Below are positions 36,284 through 46,118 of a stretch of DNA of 64,000 bases, in pieces. The DNA comes from Pedobacter boryungensis. GTDB taxonomy: Bacteria > Bacteroidota > Bacteroidia > Sphingobacteriales > Sphingobacteriaceae. Under the pieces are notes generated by a model that worked only from the letters and a program-made list of their open reading frames with translations, had not been told where the DNA came from and ran no database searches. Position numbers and translations under genes: made by a program. Each line of letters begins with the position of its first letter. The stretch's first letter is position 1. Location: assembly GCF_013204825.1 (NCBI RefSeq), contig NZ_JABMKV010000003.1, positions 434,001 to 498,000 of the forward strand, read 5' to 3'.

Positions 36284-39200
36284 TTAAATAATAGGGAAGC
36301 TTAAGTAAAAGGTAGTTCCTTGATTAATTGCTGATTTAAATTCTATTGTACCACCAGCGTTTTCTATAGCTTGTTTTACAAAAGCTAACCCTAAGCCTGT
36401 ACCTGATGATTTTGTGGTAAAATTAGGAGCAAAAATTTTATCCTGTAATGCTAAATCAATTCCTTTACCGTTGTCTTGTACTTCTACATATACGTACTTA
36501 TTATCATTTATAAGGCGGATTTGAATAGCGCACTTCCCTTTTCCTTCACTAGCTTCTATTGCATTTTTGAGGAGATTATTAAACGTACGCAATAATTGAT
36601 CTTTATCTCCTAGTATAAGTACTTTTCTATTTGTACGATTTAGCACAACAATTTCAATATTATCAGCTGTATTAAATACCTCTATTGCCTGCTCAATTAC
36701 TGGGAGAAGCTCTAAATCTTGTAGTTTAGTATCAGGCATCTTAGCAAAATTGGAGAATTCGGATGCAATGGTAGCTAAGCTATCTATTTGCTCAACAAAT
36801 GATTTATTAAAACTAGCAAACTTCTTTTCAAAATTAGGGTCATTTTCTTTCCACGATTTTTCCAATAGTTGCACTCCTAACTTTAATGGTGTCAATGGGT
36901 TTTTAATTTCATGTGCTACTTGCTTTGCCATTTCCCGCCAAGCACTTTCCCTTTCAGATCTTGCTAATTTATTTGCGCTTATCTCCAAAGCAGCAATCAT
37001 TTTATTATATTCTTTTATGAGCGATCCGATTTCATCTTGCCGATGCCAAACGATAGGTTGATTTTTTTGTCCTAATTTGGTTTTTCTAATGCTTTCTTGA
37101 ATAAATGTAAGCGGGTTGGTAATTTGATTAGCCAAGAATACAGCTAGTACTCCAATTAACACGAAAACTAAAGCGTAGATATTAATAAGGGTATTAATAA
37201 ATAATCCAATTTTTGCTTGATAATCTGCCTCATTTGCATAATAAGGCATACCAATGTAGGCAATAGTTTCGTTTTGTGCATTGCGTATTGGCGCATATGC
37301 CGCAGCATAAGTAAAAGTTCCTATTTTCTCAGCAGAATTTAAAAATTCTGATCGTTGCATTAAGTTTAAAGATATAAATGCCTTGGGCCCTAATTTTTTC
37401 CCAATTATACCATAGTCGTACATTTTTGGTAAAGATGTTAGGTATAAATTTCCTTTAGTATCATATAAATTTAGAAAGGCGGCATTTACATCGGCAAACT
37501 GATTAAATGCATAAATAGATTCATTATCATTTTTGATTCCGCCTGTTTTTAAAATTTGCTTCTCATAAGAAAGTTGGATCTTTCTCAATTTCTCACGAAT
37601 AGTATTTTGTTGCTGTTTTAGATAATCATCTTTAATGTAAAAAAAAGTTGTCCATCCTACAATTAGTAATGTTGCAACTACTGATAAAACTATTGAAACC
37701 TGAATTCTGGTCTTATAAAGAATTCTATTTGCATTAATCATTAAATATCGATTAAGACTAAACCAACCAGCTTTATTATCATCAATATTCTTAATTATCC
37801 AAATTATTAGATAAAGTGCAATTCCAAATAAGATAAATACCAAAAAGAAGAAGGATAGCGTTGCCAAACGTGCTATATAGGGTACTTTTTCTTTGCTTAT
37901 TATAATTAATTTAGAGTTATTAGGCCGATTAACCGCATGGCTAAAAGCAACTTTTTTCTCAGTTCCTGCATCTACTTCATCTTGTGCTTCATCATTCACA
38001 AACTCAATCTTACCAATGGCACCTTTAAATCGTTTATTAACCATTGGATAGGTGTATTTTCCAGATTGACTATACAACAAATTATCCTTATAGAAAGCTA
38101 AAGAATAGTCAGTAAAGTCTTCATCACTTTTTGTTTTTCCGTCAATTAATAAATCTGGGAAGTAACTATTAATATCATAAGGTTGAGATTTTAATTCAAT
38201 TACTAATGTTCCCAATAAGTTTTTTCCATCAAAAATTGGAATAAGTCCAAAGTAATCCTGATAGCCAAAAGTGTCATTGATTCTATAAGAATAGGTCGTT
38301 TCTGATGTTTTGACAGCTCCTGATTTTACTAAATTTTTGTACTTCGAAATAGGAATACTTTCTTCATTTTTCAATGTTGAATCTCGATTATTGTATTCAT
38401 ACATGTTATATTCGAAGCGAGATAAATATCCATCAAGGTATTTCTTCTCAATATAATCGTGAAAACTGAAGGTTTTAGTTAAACGAGGATTTTTAAAATA
38501 TGCTACAATGGATGAATCTGACGAAATCCCTTTTTCAAAGCTATCTATAGAATTAATTACTTTAGGATCATCAGAATTTAATAGTTTCTCTGCGATAGCG
38601 GCTCTATTACTTCGCTCTTTTATATCGTTAAATTTGATATACTTAATTGCCGTAAGAAAAGCCATGCATAAAAAAAGAACTGCAAATATTCCTATTGAAA
38701 ATTTACGTAATTGGATATAATTATTCCATCCTATAATGAAAATTAGCAACCCATAAACTAAAAAGAAAACGTTAAAATCAGTAACTAATTTATATATAAA
38801 ATAGCCAGCTAACATCGTTAAAAAAACAAGCAAACGTTCTTTATTTGTAACCTCTAGTTGTTTGCTTAACTTGATAAAAATATTGGTAACCAAATAAACA
38901 TTTAACCAGACTATACATAAAATTAAAATGCATACCCAACTTATCCAATCAAGATTAATGATGTTTGTAATGTCGAAATTTATTTTAGAATTATAGATCA
39001 GTCCAAAGAAAATGTTATCAATTAAATAACCCGTTAAAGACAAAATAAGCAGAAATATAACGTGAAATAAAATTCCAACTGCTTTATTTTTAACCATCCA
39101 TTTAGGCAAAATATATTGCTGACGGTGGGTATACGCAAATAAAGCTATCCATGTTACAGCAATTACATTTAAGAGTAAATCGCCAAGTGAGGGAAAGAAA

Positions 39201-40039
39201 TCACTTTGTGCATAAATGGATGGACTAAATATTTCTAAGTTAAATTGGTGATTAAACCAAAAAAATTGAAGATCAGATAATCTAAAAGCAATAAAAAATA
39301 TGCTTAGCAATAATGTAGCAGAAACAACTAAACCTTTTTTTGCTAACCAGGAACAATAATAATTAACAAATAAACAAATGCTAAAAAGCCCAATTACCCA
39401 TAACCAGACTTGTATAGAAGCATAAATATTTTTAGAATATTCTTCGCTCAACTTAACTGGGAAAAGGTATTCTTTGTGGATACTAAAGATTTCGGTAATA
39501 TCTTTATCTGTAAATGTTGCTAAATCCAAACTGTTGCGAGGAAACAGCTCAGGAACAATTTGATTCTTTAGGTACTGGTTTTCTATGCTGAATTGTGTTT
39601 TTACAGCTATTAGAAAAACGAAAGTATAGTTATCTGAAGTTTTTTTAACCAGCTCATACCAACCATTTAATAATTGAGTAAAGGAAGTTCCTTCTTTTAA
39701 GCGATCAACATTCGCAGGAAATGATTTTATGGAACTCCAATATTGTAAGTTTCTATCTTTATAAATTAAAACATTAATACCATTTACACGATTGGTATTA
39801 ATAAAATTTATGGCTAGTTTATCGTCTTTATAAAGCTCTTTAAGCTCGTTTAGTTTTATAGGATTGTTCAAATAATTTTGAACAATCCGTTCTTTTGCTG
39901 CTAAATTTTGTTGTAATACCCCAGCTTCATGTAAAAGGAGATCTTTTTTGGTAATTGAATTATTTAAAGACAATGCCGTAACAATACAGCAAATGCCCAG
40001 TAATAATAAAAGAAACCTGATTTTACCTCCAATACTCAC
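36284..40039 (-). CDS. NtrY-like membrane sensor histidine kinase
   Basis: A 1251-residue kinase. The N-terminal half is unusual: a transmembrane helix near 7-27, an extracytoplasmic region to about 205, then a block of about 10 hydrophobic helices (about 210-470), another extracytoplasmic region, helices near 695-720 and 755-780, a second sensor region, and a helix near 945-970 followed by a HAMP-like linker. The transmitter has the H-box HEIKNPLTPLKLG (phosphoacceptor His1043), N-box near 1154, DNGKGI near 1189 and GTGLGLAF near 1213. HEIKNPLTP is characteristic of NtrY-like kinases. No response regulator gene is adjacent, so it is an orphan here. The signal is unknown. Confidence 0.9.
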   Translation of the reverse strand: MSIGGKIRFLLLLLGICCIVTALSLNNSITKKDLLLHEAGVLQQNLAAKERIVQNYLNNPIKLNELKELYKDDKLAINFINTNRVNGINVLIYKDRNLQYWSSIKSFPANVDRLKEGTSFTQLLNGWYELVKKTSDNYTFVFLIAVKTQFSIENQYLKNQIVPELFPRNSLDLATFTDKDITEIFSIHKEYLFPVKLSEEYSKNIYASIQVWLWVIGLFSICLFVNYYCSWLAKKGLVVSATLLLSIFFIAFRLSDLQFFWFNHQFNLEIFSPSIYAQSDFFPSLGDLLLNVIAVTWIALFAYTHRQQYILPKWMVKNKAVGILFHVIFLLILSLTGYLIDNIFFGLIYNSKINFDITNIINLDWISWVCILILCIVWLNVYLVTNIFIKLSKQLEVTNKERLLVFLTMLAGYFIYKLVTDFNVFFLVYGLLIFIIGWNNYIQLRKFSIGIFAVLFLCMAFLTAIKYIKFNDIKERSNRAAIAEKLLNSDDPKVINSIDSFEKGISSDSSIVAYFKNPRLTKTFSFHDYIEKKYLDGYLSRFEYNMYEYNNRDSTLKNEESIPISKYKNLVKSGAVKTSETTYSYRINDTFGYQDYFGLIPIFDGKNLLGTLVIELKSQPYDINSYFPDLLIDGKTKSDEDFTDYSLAFYKDNLLYSQSGKYTYPMVNKRFKGAIGKIEFVNDEAQDEVDAGTEKKVAFSHAVNRPNNSKLIIISKEKVPYIARLATLSFFFLVFILFGIALYLIIWIIKNIDDNKAGWFSLNRYLMINANRILYKTRIQVSIVLSVVATLLIVGWTTFFYIKDDYLKQQQNTIREKLRKIQLSYEKQILKTGGIKNDNESIYAFNQFADVNAAFLNLYDTKGNLYLTSLPKMYDYGIIGKKLGPKAFISLNLMQRSEFLNSAEKIGTFTYAAAYAPIRNAQNETIAYIGMPYYANEADYQAKIGLFINTLINIYALVFVLIGVLAVFLANQITNPLTFIQESIRKTKLGQKNQPIVWHRQDEIGSLIKEYNKMIAALEISANKLARSERESAWREMAKQVAHEIKNPLTPLKLGVQLLEKSWKENDPNFEKKFASFNKSFVEQIDSLATIASEFSNFAKMPDTKLQDLELLPVIEQAIEVFNTADNIEIVVLNRTNRKVLILGDKDQLLRTFNNLLKNAIEASEGKGKCAIQIRLINDNKYVYVEVQDNGKGIDLALQDKIFAPNFTTKSSGTGLGLAFVKQAIENAGGTIEFKSAINQGTTFYLSFPII

Positions 40040-40114
40040 GTTAAAGTTATTTTAATAAGGTATTAAAATGTATAGTGCTTTAAAAAAATGAAAAGGCAAC
40101 TATATATTTCGGCA

Positions 40115-40996
40115 TTAAACAATGCTTGCACTTGAAGTTTGTACTTCTCTACTTACTTTTTTAACCAATCCTTGTAATACATTTCCTGGTCCAACTTCTA
40201 CAAATTCATTAGCACCTTCGGCAATCATATTTGTAGCTGTTTGTGTCCATCTTACTGCACCTGTTAACTGAGCAATTAAATTTGCTTTAATTGTTGCTGG
40301 ATCTGTAGTTGGTTTCGCATTTACATTTTGGTAAATAGGACATATTGGTGATGAAATATCAGTGCTTTCAATTGCTGCTTGTAATTCTACTTTTGCAGGC
40401 TCCATTAGCGGGGAGTGAAAAGCACCTCCTACATTTAATTTTAATGCTCTTTTTGCTCCAGCTTCTGTTAATTTTAAACAGGCTTCATCAATTCCTTCAA
40501 TACTACCAGAAATAACTAATTGACCAGGGCAATTGTAATTTGCTGGTACTACAACAGCATCAATGCTTGCACAAATTTCCTCTACTATTTCATCTGTTAA
40601 GCCTAAAATTGCAGCCATAGTACTTGGTTGAAGTTCACATGCTTTTTGCATCGCATTTGCACGGGCTATTACTAGTTTTAAGCCATCTTCGAATGATAAA
40701 GCATTCGCAGCAACTAATGCAGAAAATTCTCCTAACGAATGTCCAGCAACCATATCTGGCTTAAAATCATCTCCTAAAACTTTGGCTAAAATTACTGAGT
40801 GAAGAAAAATAGCCGGCTGAGTTACATTAGTTTGTTTTAACTCTTCATCCGTACCACCAAACATGATATCACTAATACGAAAACCTATAATTTCGTTAGC
40901 TTTTTCAAATAATTCTTTAGCTAACGGATTTTCATAAAGGTCTTTACCCATACCCACAAATTGGGCGCCTTGCCCTGGAAATATATATGCTCTCAT
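40115..40996 (-). CDS. fabD: Malonyl-CoA:ACP transacylase
   Basis: 293 residues from the ATG at 40996 (MRAYIFPGQGAQFVGMG); a GTG five codons upstream is possible but would put residues before the conserved FPGQG start. It loads malonyl groups onto acyl carrier protein for fatty-acid synthesis. Active-site features are complete: GHSLGE with Ser87 as the acyl-carrying nucleophile, and AFHSPLM with His194 as its partner. The glutamine of FPGQGAQ contributes the oxyanion hole. It is followed on the minus strand only by the distant kinase gene, and preceded by folE with a 55-nt gap. Housekeeping gene. Confidence 0.96.
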   Translation of the reverse strand: MRAYIFPGQGAQFVGMGKDLYENPLAKELFEKANEIIGFRISDIMFGGTDEELKQTNVTQPAIFLHSVILAKVLGDDFKPDMVAGHSLGEFSALVAANALSFEDGLKLVIARANAMQKACELQPSTMAAILGLTDEIVEEICASIDAVVVPANYNCPGQLVISGSIEGIDEACLKLTEAGAKRALKLNVGGAFHSPLMEPAKVELQAAIESTDISSPICPIYQNVNAKPTTDPATIKANLIAQLTGAVRWTQTATNMIAEGANEFVEVGPGNVLQGLVKKVSREVQTSSASIV

Positions 40997-41051
40997 AGTA
41001 TTAAATCCCACAAGGGGAAGTCGTTTATTAATGTTGTTTTAAAAATTTGGT

Positions 41052-41687
41052 TTAATGTAGGTTTGCAGTTATTAACCTCAAAAACTCTGCTCTTGTTTTG
41101 TCGTTACTCAAAAATCCTCCTGTAAATGCTGAAGTTGTAGTAACTGAGTTCTGTTTTTGTACACCACGCATAGCCATGCACAAATGCTTGCATTCCATCA
41201 CAACTGCAACGCCGGCAGGCTGCAATGTATCTTGAATGCAATCTCTAATTTCATTTGTTAAACGCTCTTGTACCTGTAAACGCCGGGCAAATGCATCAAC
41301 TACTCTTGGTATTTTACTTAAACCAACAATATGTCCATTGGGAATATAAGCAATGTGTGCTTTACCAAAGAATGGCAACATATGGTGTTCACACATAGAG
41401 AAAACCTCAATATCTTTTACCACTACCATTTGACTATACTCTTCTTTAAACATTGCAGAGCGAAGAATTTCATGTGGTTGAATATCGTAACCGTGAGTTA
41501 AATATTGCAACGCTTTAGCAACACGCTCAGGAGTTTTTAAAAGACCTTCTCGTTCTGGCGTTTCACCTAGCTTTCCTAAAATATCCTTATAGTTCGCAGC
41601 AATCGAAGCGATTTTTTCATCATCGTATCGATCTATTTTCTGATAGCCGATCATTTCTTCTTCGTGATCGTATTTATCGTTTTCCAT
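41052..41687 (-). CDS. folE: GTP cyclohydrolase I
   Basis: A 211-residue FolE of normal length, converting GTP to 7,8-dihydroneopterin triphosphate, the entry step to folate, pterin and queuosine-type products. Zinc ligands are visible: Cys99 in [10 protein letters not shown], His102, and Cys170 in [12 protein letters not shown]. The segment [23 protein letters not shown] is strongly conserved in the family. It starts 27 nt after the stop of the pterin synthase gene (41715-42125) in the same direction, so the two form a unit in which the upstream-encoded enzyme uses the FolE product. Confidence 0.96.
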   Translation of the reverse strand: MENDKYDHEEEMIGYQKIDRYDDEKIASIAANYKDILGKLGETPEREGLLKTPERVAKALQYLTHGYDIQPHEILRSAMFKEEYSQMVVVKDIEVFSMCEHHMLPFFGKAHIAYIPNGHIVGLSKIPRVVDAFARRLQVQERLTNEIRDCIQDTLQPAGVAVVMECKHLCMAMRGVQKQNSVTTTSAFTGGFLSNDKTRAEFLRLITANLH

Positions 41688-41714
41688 TAGTTTATAATTT
41701 TATTTTAATGGTTA

Positions 41715-42125
41715 TTAACCAAAATACTCAACAAAGTTATTTTCTGTTTCGTAAATTTTAATGCAGTGCAATTGTGCGCCGCTTTCTTTAATGTGCGGTT
41801 CTAAGATATCCCAAATCGCAATGGCAAGATTTTCTGTAGATGCTAAAATATCTTTCATAAAATCTACATCTAAATTCAAATTTTTATGATCTACTTTATC
41901 AATCACATATAGATTGATAATTTGTTTTAGCCATTTTAAATCTACCAAAAAACCAGTTTCAGGATTAACTTCTCCTTTAACAGTTACATATAATTGATAG
42001 TTATGCCCATGCCAATTCGGATTTGCGCACTTACCATAAACCTCCGTATTTTTATCCTCACTCCAATCCGTTCTTGATAATTTGTGAGCTGCATTAAAGC
42101 TCTCTCTGCGTGTTATATAAATCAT
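41715..42125 (-). CDS. 6-pyruvoyltetrahydropterin synthase / QueD-family protein
   Basis: A 136-residue member of the PTPS/QueD family acting on dihydroneopterin triphosphate. Zinc ligands: His14 (NAAHKL), His39 and His41 (WHGHNY). The catalytic set is Cys33, Asp79 and His80 (VDHKNLN), with a YETENN segment near the C-terminus. The spacing Cys-x5-His-Gly-His-Asn-Tyr and the run VTVKGEVNPETG look like animal 6-pyruvoyltetrahydropterin synthase rather than E. coli QueD, so a tetrahydropterin product is possible; a queuosine role cannot be excluded. No other queuosine gene lies nearby. TATATTTG at 42151-42144 is a possible -7 box just upstream. It pairs with folE. Confidence 0.85.
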   Translation of the reverse strand: MIYITRRESFNAAHKLSRTDWSEDKNTEVYGKCANPNWHGHNYQLYVTVKGEVNPETGFLVDLKWLKQIINLYVIDKVDHKNLNLDVDFMKDILASTENLAIAIWDILEPHIKESGAQLHCIKIYETENNFVEYFG

Positions 42126-42222
42126 TTTGTATTAAATAAAGAGCAAATATACTATATATTGGTTTAGGTTGATAGCAGATTGAGCTTTCGTAACCTATAA
42201 AGAATTTCTTTACATTTACCTT

Positions 42223-42846
42223 ATGAAACTATTGGTTGTTGCTGCCACAAAAGCTGAGTTAAGTAAAGTATTTGAGCATTTTAGCCTGCCGAATGAAAAT
42301 TTTATACAACAAGATAAATTTGATCTACTTATTACTGGTGTTGGCATGACGGCTACGGCTTTTGCTTTAGGCCGACATTTAAATAGTAGTTATGATTTGG
42401 TTTTAAACGTCGGCATTGCTGGAAGTTTCGATAAAAATATCCCATTAGGAAGTTTAGTAAACATCAATACAGATACTTTCGCCGAATTAGGAGCCGAAAA
42501 CCATGATGATTTTATTGCGATTGACGACTTAGGTTTTGGTAAAAACACTTTTAACGCCAGTTATCAGTTAATAGACTTACCTATGGCGAAAGGAATTACA
42601 GTAAATAAAGTTCATGGAAATGCCGAAAGCATTGCAAAAATTGAACAAAAGTTTAATCCGCAAACCGAAAGTATGGAAGGCGCTGCTGTATTTTATGCAT
42701 GTAATTCACTACAAATTCCATGTGCACAAATAAGGAGTATTTCCAATTATGTTGAACCTAGAAATAGAGAAAACTGGCAAATTGGATTGGCTATTAAAAA
42801 TTTGAATAATTGGCTAATGGATTTTATTAGTAAACAAACGAAATGA
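42223..42846 (+). CDS. mqnB: Futalosine hydrolase
   Basis: A 207-residue nucleosidase of the phosphorylase/hydrolase fold that removes hypoxanthine from futalosine in the alternative menaquinone pathway. The start MKLLVVAATKAELSKV, the GVGMTATAFALGRHL segment (about 41-55), and SMEGAAVFYACNSL (substrate-binding Glu) near 150 fit MqnB. It lies 45 nt upstream of mqnD in the same direction, which supports the futalosine assignment over a general MTA/SAH nucleosidase. The other mqn genes (A, C, E) are not in the window. Confidence 0.9.
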   Translation: MKLLVVAATKAELSKVFEHFSLPNENFIQQDKFDLLITGVGMTATAFALGRHLNSSYDLVLNVGIAGSFDKNIPLGSLVNINTDTFAELGAENHDDFIAIDDLGFGKNTFNASYQLIDLPMAKGITVNKVHGNAESIAKIEQKFNPQTESMEGAAVFYACNSLQIPCAQIRSISNYVEPRNRENWQIGLAIKNLNNWLMDFISKQTK

Positions 42847-42891
42847 GTTAAACATGACGATACACCGTACTTTTAACGTTATTTTTGCTTT

Positions 42892-43743
42892 ATGAAACTT
42901 ACACTTGGTTTTTCACCTTGCCCTAACGACACGTTTATTTTCGACGCTTTAATTCATGGTAAAATTGACACTGAAGGTTTAACTTTTGATGTTTCTTTTG
43001 ATGATGTGGAAACATTAAATCAAAAGGCGATGCAAGGCGAGTTAGACATTACAAAATTGAGTTTTCATGCCTTTGCATATGTAGTAGAAAAGTATGCGCT
43101 TTTAAATGCTGGTAGCGCTTTAGGTTTTGGTGTTGGCCCATTATTGATTTGCAAAAAAGAAAATCTTGAACGAATAAATCAGCAATTGACAGCTGAAAAT
43201 TGTGAGCTAAAAACAGGAATACCTGGAAAATATACAACTGCAAATTTTTTATTGGGTGTGGGTTATCCTCAACTTACAAATAAAAAGGAGATGGTATTTT
43301 CTGAAATTGAAAATGCTTTGTTAAATGAAGAAATTGATTTGGGTTTAATTATTCACGAAAATCGCTTTACTTATCAAGATAAAGGTTTACATAAAGTAGT
43401 TGATTTAGGTACTTATTGGGAGCAATTAACCTCTTGTGCCATCCCTTTGGGTGGAATTGTAATTAATCGAAATTTAAGTTTAGAAGTACAGCAAAAGGTA
43501 AATCGATTAATTAGAAAATCTGTAGAATATGCTTTTGCTAATCCTAAATCTGGTATCGAGTTTATTCGTGAGCATGCACAAGAAATGGACGAAGCTGTGA
43601 TGTACAAGCATATAGAGTTGTACGTTAATAAATACTCGATAGATTTAGGCAAAGAAGGCAAAAAAGCAATTGATACTTTATTTGAAAAAGCGATTAAAAA
43701 TGAAGTAATTCCAGCTTTTAAACAGAATTTATACGTTGCTTAA
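42892..43743 (+). CDS. mqnD: 1,4-dihydroxy-6-naphthoate synthase
   Basis: A 283-residue MqnD, which converts cyclic dehypoxanthine futalosine to 1,4-dihydroxy-6-naphthoate in menaquinone biosynthesis. It has a periplasmic-binding-protein-like fold. Signature segments: LGFSPCPNDTFIFDALIHGKI at the N-terminus, ELDITKLSFHAFAYV, and the LGLIIHENRFTYQDKGL strand with the catalytic-type His (about residue 145-160). Length is normal. It forms a two-gene unit with mqnB, and its stop codon directly abuts that of the convergent lipoprotein gene at 43744. Confidence 0.95.
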   Translation: MKLTLGFSPCPNDTFIFDALIHGKIDTEGLTFDVSFDDVETLNQKAMQGELDITKLSFHAFAYVVEKYALLNAGSALGFGVGPLLICKKENLERINQQLTAENCELKTGIPGKYTTANFLLGVGYPQLTNKKEMVFSEIENALLNEEIDLGLIIHENRFTYQDKGLHKVVDLGTYWEQLTSCAIPLGGIVINRNLSLEVQQKVNRLIRKSVEYAFANPKSGIEFIREHAQEMDEAVMYKHIELYVNKYSIDLGKEGKKAIDTLFEKAIKNEVIPAFKQNLYVA

Positions 43744-44127
43744 TTATTGCGAACAAGGCCCTTCTGGAATTTGCTTGCTAATTTTAAGCAACTTCGTTAC
43801 CACCATCGTCGAATCATAGTCCCCTGTAACCGTCGTTGTGTCAGATTTTACTAATTTACACTCCACCTCTATATAAACAGGTGTATATGGTTTTTCAAAA
43901 CCAAGATTATTATAGGCAAGTTCTAATGTCTTAGCACTATCTGCTACCCAATATTCTCTTCGTTCTTCACAATCAGTAAAAGATTTAATTTCTGGACCAA
44001 AGCTGTAAAGGCCTTTTGCAATAATCTTTTTTGTTGAATCATTGCCTGATTTTTTATCACTATGACAAGCGGATAAAACAACCATCGAGGTAAATAATAA
44101 GAGAGTTAATTTTTTATAGCTATTCAT
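43744..44127 (-). CDS. Small lipoprotein of unknown function
   Basis: A 127-residue predicted lipoprotein with the lipobox VLSAC (Cys21). The mature part has a DCEERREYWVADSA segment, a PVYIEVECKLV beta strand and two further cysteines (in DCEE and near the C-terminal GPCSQ) that could form a disulfide. It starts 6 nt after the stop of the LolC/E-type permease, so the two are co-transcribed. The pattern is reminiscent of NlpE/META-type envelope lipoproteins, but no family assignment is safe. Confidence 0.7.
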   Translation of the reverse strand: MNSYKKLTLLLFTSMVVLSACHSDKKSGNDSTKKIIAKGLYSFGPEIKSFTDCEERREYWVADSAKTLELAYNNLGFEKPYTPVYIEVECKLVKSDTTTVTGDYDSTMVVTKLLKISKQIPEGPCSQ

Positions 44128-44133
44128 AATATT

Positions 44134-45366
44134 TTAAAGATCCTGATTTAATTGATCTATTTTCTTTACACTTAAATTTGATGCCAAAGCTGAAGCAATA
44201 AAAGAAAAAATACTAACAGTAATAAAAACGAGTACAAAATCTTTCCATTTAAAAGCGATGGGATAAGCATTGGATACTAATAAATTCGATTCGCCCATTT
44301 TAACCCACCCAAAACGTTGTTGCAATAAGCAAAACACAAATCCAATTAATAACCCAAAGATACAACCCGTTAACGTTATCATCATACCTTCTACCAAAAA
44401 TATTCTTTTAATTAATTTTTTGCCTGCTCCAAGACTATTCAATATAGAAATATCTTTAAGTTTATCGATAACTAACATTGTTAATGAACCAATAATATTA
44501 AATATAGCGATTATTAAAATGAAGGTTAGAATAATATAAACCATCCATTTTTCTGAACCTAAAACATTATATAGTCCTTGATTTTGTTGTATTCTATTTT
44601 TAACTGTAAACGTAGAGCCTAAATTTTGTGCAATTTTATTTTTTAATAACTCTGCATCTACACCATCATTTACATTTATTTCTATTGCTGACACATTTTT
44701 ATCTTCCCCTAAAAGTTCACGGGCAAATGAGATAGGTACAATAATCAAATTATCGAAATCTTGTTGAACTTCAAATACTCCAGAAGGGGGAATACTTAAT
44801 ACAGTAAAATCATCCATTGGATTAATAGAACTCGCTTTAACTCCTTTTTTGGGAGAATAAATTTGCAGTTTTTCGAAAGGATCACTAGAATTTACACCTA
44901 AGTAAGCTTGTAAAGCAGAACCGATAACTGCATTTGGGCCATTCTTATTTTCCAATACAAAATTACCTTCAATCATGATGGTATCTAAGCTTTTATTCTT
45001 CAAAAAATCACTACTCACACCCTTCACTAAGGCTGGAGATTGTTTATTATTATACCAAATTAACGCATTTTCTGATAAGACTTCGGTATAGGAAAATATT
45101 GATTTATCTGCCTGTAGTTCCTTTAAATAAACTGTATTTGGATTAAAAGTTTTGCCTTGAGAAGGCATGATAATAATTTGTGGTGTAATGGTATTGAACA
45201 TTTTAAGTACCACTTCTTCAAAACCATTAAATACAGATAAAATAATGATTAAAGCCGTGCTTCCTACAAAAACACCCAATACAGAAATTGCCGAAATAAT
45301 GTTTATGGCATTAGTCGATTTTTTTGCAAAAAGATACCTTCGGGCAATATAAAATGCTGTATTCAC
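44134..45366 (-). CDS. LolC/LolE-type ABC transporter permease
   Basis: A 410-residue FtsX-like permease. One N-terminal transmembrane helix (about 22-45) follows the typical start MNTAFYIARRYLFAKKSTNAINIIS. A large extracytoplasmic MacB-like domain covers about 50-270, then three C-terminal helices (about 272-298, 320-345, 375-398) with the FtsX-type segment SILNSLGAGKKLIKRIFLVEG between them. Such permeases release lipoproteins from the inner membrane for outer-membrane sorting, a heavy task in an organism with many SusD lipoproteins. No LolD ATPase gene lies nearby; it may be encoded elsewhere. Confidence 0.88.
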   Translation of the reverse strand: MNTAFYIARRYLFAKKSTNAINIISAISVLGVFVGSTALIIILSVFNGFEEVVLKMFNTITPQIIIMPSQGKTFNPNTVYLKELQADKSIFSYTEVLSENALIWYNNKQSPALVKGVSSDFLKNKSLDTIMIEGNFVLENKNGPNAVIGSALQAYLGVNSSDPFEKLQIYSPKKGVKASSINPMDDFTVLSIPPSGVFEVQQDFDNLIIVPISFARELLGEDKNVSAIEINVNDGVDAELLKNKIAQNLGSTFTVKNRIQQNQGLYNVLGSEKWMVYIILTFILIIAIFNIIGSLTMLVIDKLKDISILNSLGAGKKLIKRIFLVEGMMITLTGCIFGLLIGFVFCLLQQRFGWVKMGESNLLVSNAYPIAFKWKDFVLVFITVSIFSFIASALASNLSVKKIDQLNQDL

Positions 45367-45409
45367 CTTTCAAATATATGGAAATGTAAGCGGTAAAAGA
45401 CTGTAGTCT

Positions 45410-46048
45410 TTATACTAAAAAAGGATTATTCATTTTTTCAAAACCAATAGTTGTAGAAGGTCCATGACCTGGAAAAACTTCGCAATCATCTGGTAGTTGA
45501 AATAAATTGTTCTTAATGCTTGTGATCAATTGTTGGTGATTTCCGCCTGGTAAATCCGTTCTTCCAATACTTCGGTAAAACAACACATCTCCACCTATTA
45601 AAAAGTTTTCATCAACTGCATAAAAACATAAATGTGCTGGCGAATGACCGGGTGCAAAAATCAAGTTCAGTTTACTTTTACCAAAAGTAACGGTTCCGGT
45701 TTCTGGTAAAAAAACTTCAGGCTCTGGAGAAAGTTCGTAACGCATGCCCATTTGTGGTGCGTAACCAGCTACAGCTTGTAAAATATATAATTCTCCCTGA
45801 TGAAATTGCGGTTTTAAAGACCAGTTATCAAACACAAATTTATTCCCTAATACATGGTCGATATGGCAATGCGTATTAAGCAAAAGTTCTGGTTTTAATT
45901 GATTATCTCTGATAAAAGCTACCAGTTCGTTTTGCTCAGCCCCGTCGTACATTCCTGGATCTATAATTACACAAGCTCCAGTTTCATCATGTAAAACGTA
46001 GGTATTTTCTTGGTAAGGATTAAATGTAAATTTCTTTAAACTGATCAT
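45410..46048 (-). CDS. Metallo-beta-lactamase-fold hydrolase (glyoxalase-II-like)
   Basis: A 212-residue MBL-fold protein with the metal motif THCHIDHVLG (about 59-68), a further His in APGHSPAHLCFY (about 130-143), and Asp/His in GGDVLFYRSIGRTDLPGG and FPGHGPSTTIG. This is the two-metal arrangement of glyoxalase-II-like hydrolases. The C-terminal glutathione-substrate domain of true GloB is absent, so the thioester substrate is unknown. It is 70 nt downstream of gldD and 43 nt upstream of the LolC/E-type permease, all on the minus strand. Confidence 0.9.
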   Translation of the reverse strand: MISLKKFTFNPYQENTYVLHDETGACVIIDPGMYDGAEQNELVAFIRDNQLKPELLLNTHCHIDHVLGNKFVFDNWSLKPQFHQGELYILQAVAGYAPQMGMRYELSPEPEVFLPETGTVTFGKSKLNLIFAPGHSPAHLCFYAVDENFLIGGDVLFYRSIGRTDLPGGNHQQLITSIKNNLFQLPDDCEVFPGHGPSTTIGFEKMNNPFLV

Positions 46049-46118
46049 ATTTTACAATTTGTAAGGTTGAATATTTGAACGTTAAAACACTGCAAGTTTA
46101 TAACATTTCAACTTTACA

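Noticed and set aside
36750..37061. 103-residue plus-strand open frame
   Set aside because: It is antisense to the transmitter region of the histidine kinase, has no family features, and is explained by low-GC codon use on the other strand.
45396..45411. Hairpin AAAGACTGTAGTCTTT as a terminator after the MBL-fold gene
   Set aside because: It overlaps the stop region of the gene, the loop is only 2 nt, and no T run follows on the minus strand.
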